Assembly: GCA_029259975.1 (NCBI GenBank) | Contig: JAJDEE010000295.1 | Span: 1-8,298 of the forward strand | Length of the DNA stretch: 8,298 nucleotides | From: Planctomycetota bacterium | GTDB lineage: Bacteria > Planctomycetota > Planctomycetia > Pirellulales > Lacipirellulaceae | Reading direction: 5' to 3' | In this document: positions 7,008 through 8,298 of the stretch, piece after piece | Layout: the number at the start of each line of letters is the position of its first letter | Numbering within the stretch: position 1 is the stretch's first letter | Made by a program: the position numbers and the translations under genes | Notes under the pieces: generated by a model | The model's database searches: none | What the model was told of the DNA's origin: nothing | The model's input: the letters and a program-made list of their open reading frames with translations, nothing else

Positions 7008-8213
7008 ATGAAAGTCGCTGTTGTTCGAGAGTCCTTTCCAGGTGAACGCCGTGTGGCGCTAGTTCCAGCCGTTGTCCCTTCGCTCACCAAAGCGGGTTGG
7101 CAGGTGCTGCTCGAAACGGGTGCCGGCGAGACTGCCGGATTCTCTGACGAAGACTATCGGGCCAAAGGGGTCGAAGAATTTGCCGATCGCCAAGCCGCCT
7201 TTGAGCAAGCAGACGTCGTGTTGCAAGTTCGCACATTGGGCGCGAACAGCGAAGCCGGGCGCGCCGATTTAGAACTACTACGCCCGGGACAAGTCGTCAT
7301 CGGTTGCTGCGACCCACTTGGCAACCCCCAAGCCGTGAAAGAGCTGGCCGATCAGAAGACAACGCTCTTTGCGATGGAAATGATCCCACGAATCACGCGT
7401 GCACAAAGCATGGACGTGCTGTCGTCGATGGCCACGATCGCCGGTTACAAAGCCGTACTGCAAGCGGCCGATCATCTGCCCAAATTGTTTCCGATGTTAA
7501 TGACGGCTGCCGGCACCTTGGTCGCTAGTAAGGTGCTTGTGATCGGTGCTGGTGTGGCTGGGCTACAAGCGATCGCCTCGTCGCGGCGGTTAGGAGCCGT
7601 CGTTCAGGCCTACGATGTGCGCGCAGCCGTGAAGGAACAAATCGAAAGCTTGGGCGCAAAGTTCGTCGAATTGAAGCTCGACACGGCTGACGCCGAAGAC
7701 AAAGGCGGCTATGCCAAGCAGCTCAGCGACGAGCAAGTCAAAATGCAGCAGGCGCAGCTGGCCGACGTGATCGCAGAGTGTGACGTCTGTATCACGACCG
7801 CTGCAATCCCTGGCAGGCCTTCGCCACTATTAGTGACGTCCGACGCGGTTAAACGAATGCGTCCTGGATCGGTGATCGTCGACTTAGCAGCCGAGCGCGG
7901 CGGCAATTGCGAGCTAAGCCAAGCCGATAAAACGGTCGTCGAGCACGGCGTGACAATTCTCGCCCCGACCAACTTGTCGAGCGAGGTACCGCAGCACGCC
8001 AGCCAGATGTACGCGAAGAATTTGGCGACGTTTTTACTGCTGATGACCAACGACGGCAAACTGGACATCGACCTGAAAGACGAAGTCATCCGCGATACAT
8101 TAGCCGCCAAAGATGGCCAAGTACAAAACCAACGCCTCCGTGACATGCTCGATTTAGGCCCCTTGGTGCTGCCCAATACAACACCGCCCGAGGATCATTT
8201 AGTCGATGGATAA
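7008..8213 (+). CDS. pntAA: NAD(P) transhydrogenase subunit alpha part 1 (NAD(H)-binding domain I)
   Basis: Soluble dI subunit of the proton-translocating transhydrogenase, which reduces NADP+ with NADH using the proton gradient. It docks on the membrane parts encoded by pntAB and pntB. The product is 401 residues, slightly longer than the 384 of the Rhodospirillum rubrum protein as recalled. It starts with KVAVVRESFPGERRVALVP, typical of the alanine dehydrogenase/PNT N-terminal domain. The RQD loop is intact: Arg128, Gln133 and Asp136 in PRITRAQSMDVLSS. The Rossmann motif VIGAGVAG lies at 178-185, and YDVRAAVKEQIESLG (from 202) holds the acidic residue (Asp203) expected for NAD(H) preference. 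The ATG at 7008 has only a weak GAG seven nt upstream. pntAB begins 47 nt after the stop, so the split-alpha arrangement is clear. Confidence 0.96.
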   Translation: MKVAVVRESFPGERRVALVPAVVPSLTKAGWQVLLETGAGETAGFSDEDYRAKGVEEFADRQAAFEQADVVLQVRTLGANSEAGRADLELLRPGQVVIGCCDPLGNPQAVKELADQKTTLFAMEMIPRITRAQSMDVLSSMATIAGYKAVLQAADHLPKLFPMLMTAAGTLVASKVLVIGAGVAGLQAIASSRRLGAVVQAYDVRAAVKEQIESLGAKFVELKLDTADAEDKGGYAKQLSDEQVKMQQAQLADVIAECDVCITTAAIPGRPSPLLVTSDAVKRMRPGSVIVDLAAERGGNCELSQADKTVVEHGVTILAPTNLSSEVPQHASQMYAKNLATFLLLMTNDGKLDIDLKDEVIRDTLAAKDGQVQNQRLRDMLDLGPLVLPNTTPPEDHLVDG

Positions 8214-8260
8214 CACAACTTTTTCGATCAACAATCATAAATCTCACCTCAAAAATTCCT

Positions 8261-8298
8261 ATGGACATCATCACCGCGCTCACGATTTTTGTACTCGC
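8261..8298 (+). CDS. pntAB: NAD(P) transhydrogenase subunit alpha part 2, N-terminus (3' truncated)
   Basis: Only 12 codons plus two bases are present: MDIITALTIFVL. The hydrophobic ITALTIFVLA-type start just after pntAA is what the small membrane subunit PntAB begins with (first helix of domain II). No Shine-Dalgarno sequence is visible in the 47-nt gap; the nearest patch, TCACCTC (8243-8249), is instead complementary to one. Translation may depend on an unstructured AU-rich leader. The call rests mainly on gene order and would be settled by the next few hundred bases. Confidence 0.75.
   Translation, partial: MDIITALTIFVL

Overview
The window is about 8.3 kb of moderately GC-rich DNA with every recognisable gene on the + strand. 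It looks like a chromosome segment of a planctomycete, probably of the Pirellula/Rhodopirellula type. This is inferred from the gene repertoire: a secreted DUF4139 protein, an N-terminal zinc-ribbon protein with one membrane helix, and a transhydrogenase with a split alpha subunit. Wide spacers carrying a dispersed palindromic repeat fit the same picture. No sequence search was possible, so the taxon is a judgement.

Layout. Positions 2-151 are the 3' end of an HI0933/BaiN-type flavoprotein. A spacer (152-475) holds a long inverted repeat (178-263), a possible promoter and a bulged stem-loop. Then comes pckA (476-2092), ATP-dependent phosphoenolpyruvate carboxykinase. A second spacer (2093-2547) holds a 14-bp tandem duplication, a second copy of the same inverted repeat (2287-2360) and a good match to an ECF-sigma promoter. 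It leads into a secreted 703-residue DUF4139 protein (2548-4659). A 601-bp spacer (4660-5260) appears non-coding but is full of small palindromes built on the heptamer TTTTGCG/CGCAAAA, and ends in three 13-bp direct repeats. These sit just before a 543-residue zinc-ribbon/transmembrane protein of unknown function (5261-6892). After a 115-bp spacer with a palindrome come pntAA (7008-8213) and the first codons of pntAB (8261-8298).

Function. The two clear metabolic units are gluconeogenesis/anaplerosis (pckA) and NADPH supply (pntAA-pntAB, with pntB expected just beyond the window). The DUF4139 and zinc-ribbon proteins are envelope-associated proteins of unknown role. Spacers are wide everywhere except within pntAA-pntAB, so most genes are probably transcribed separately.

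The most interesting signals are non-coding. One is a REP/BIME-like element present twice, one copy on each side of pckA: each arm carries GTAG directly followed by an imperfect 8-bp hairpin, and the copies differ by matched changes in both arms. The other is the dense cluster of TTTTGCG palindromes at 4785-5013.
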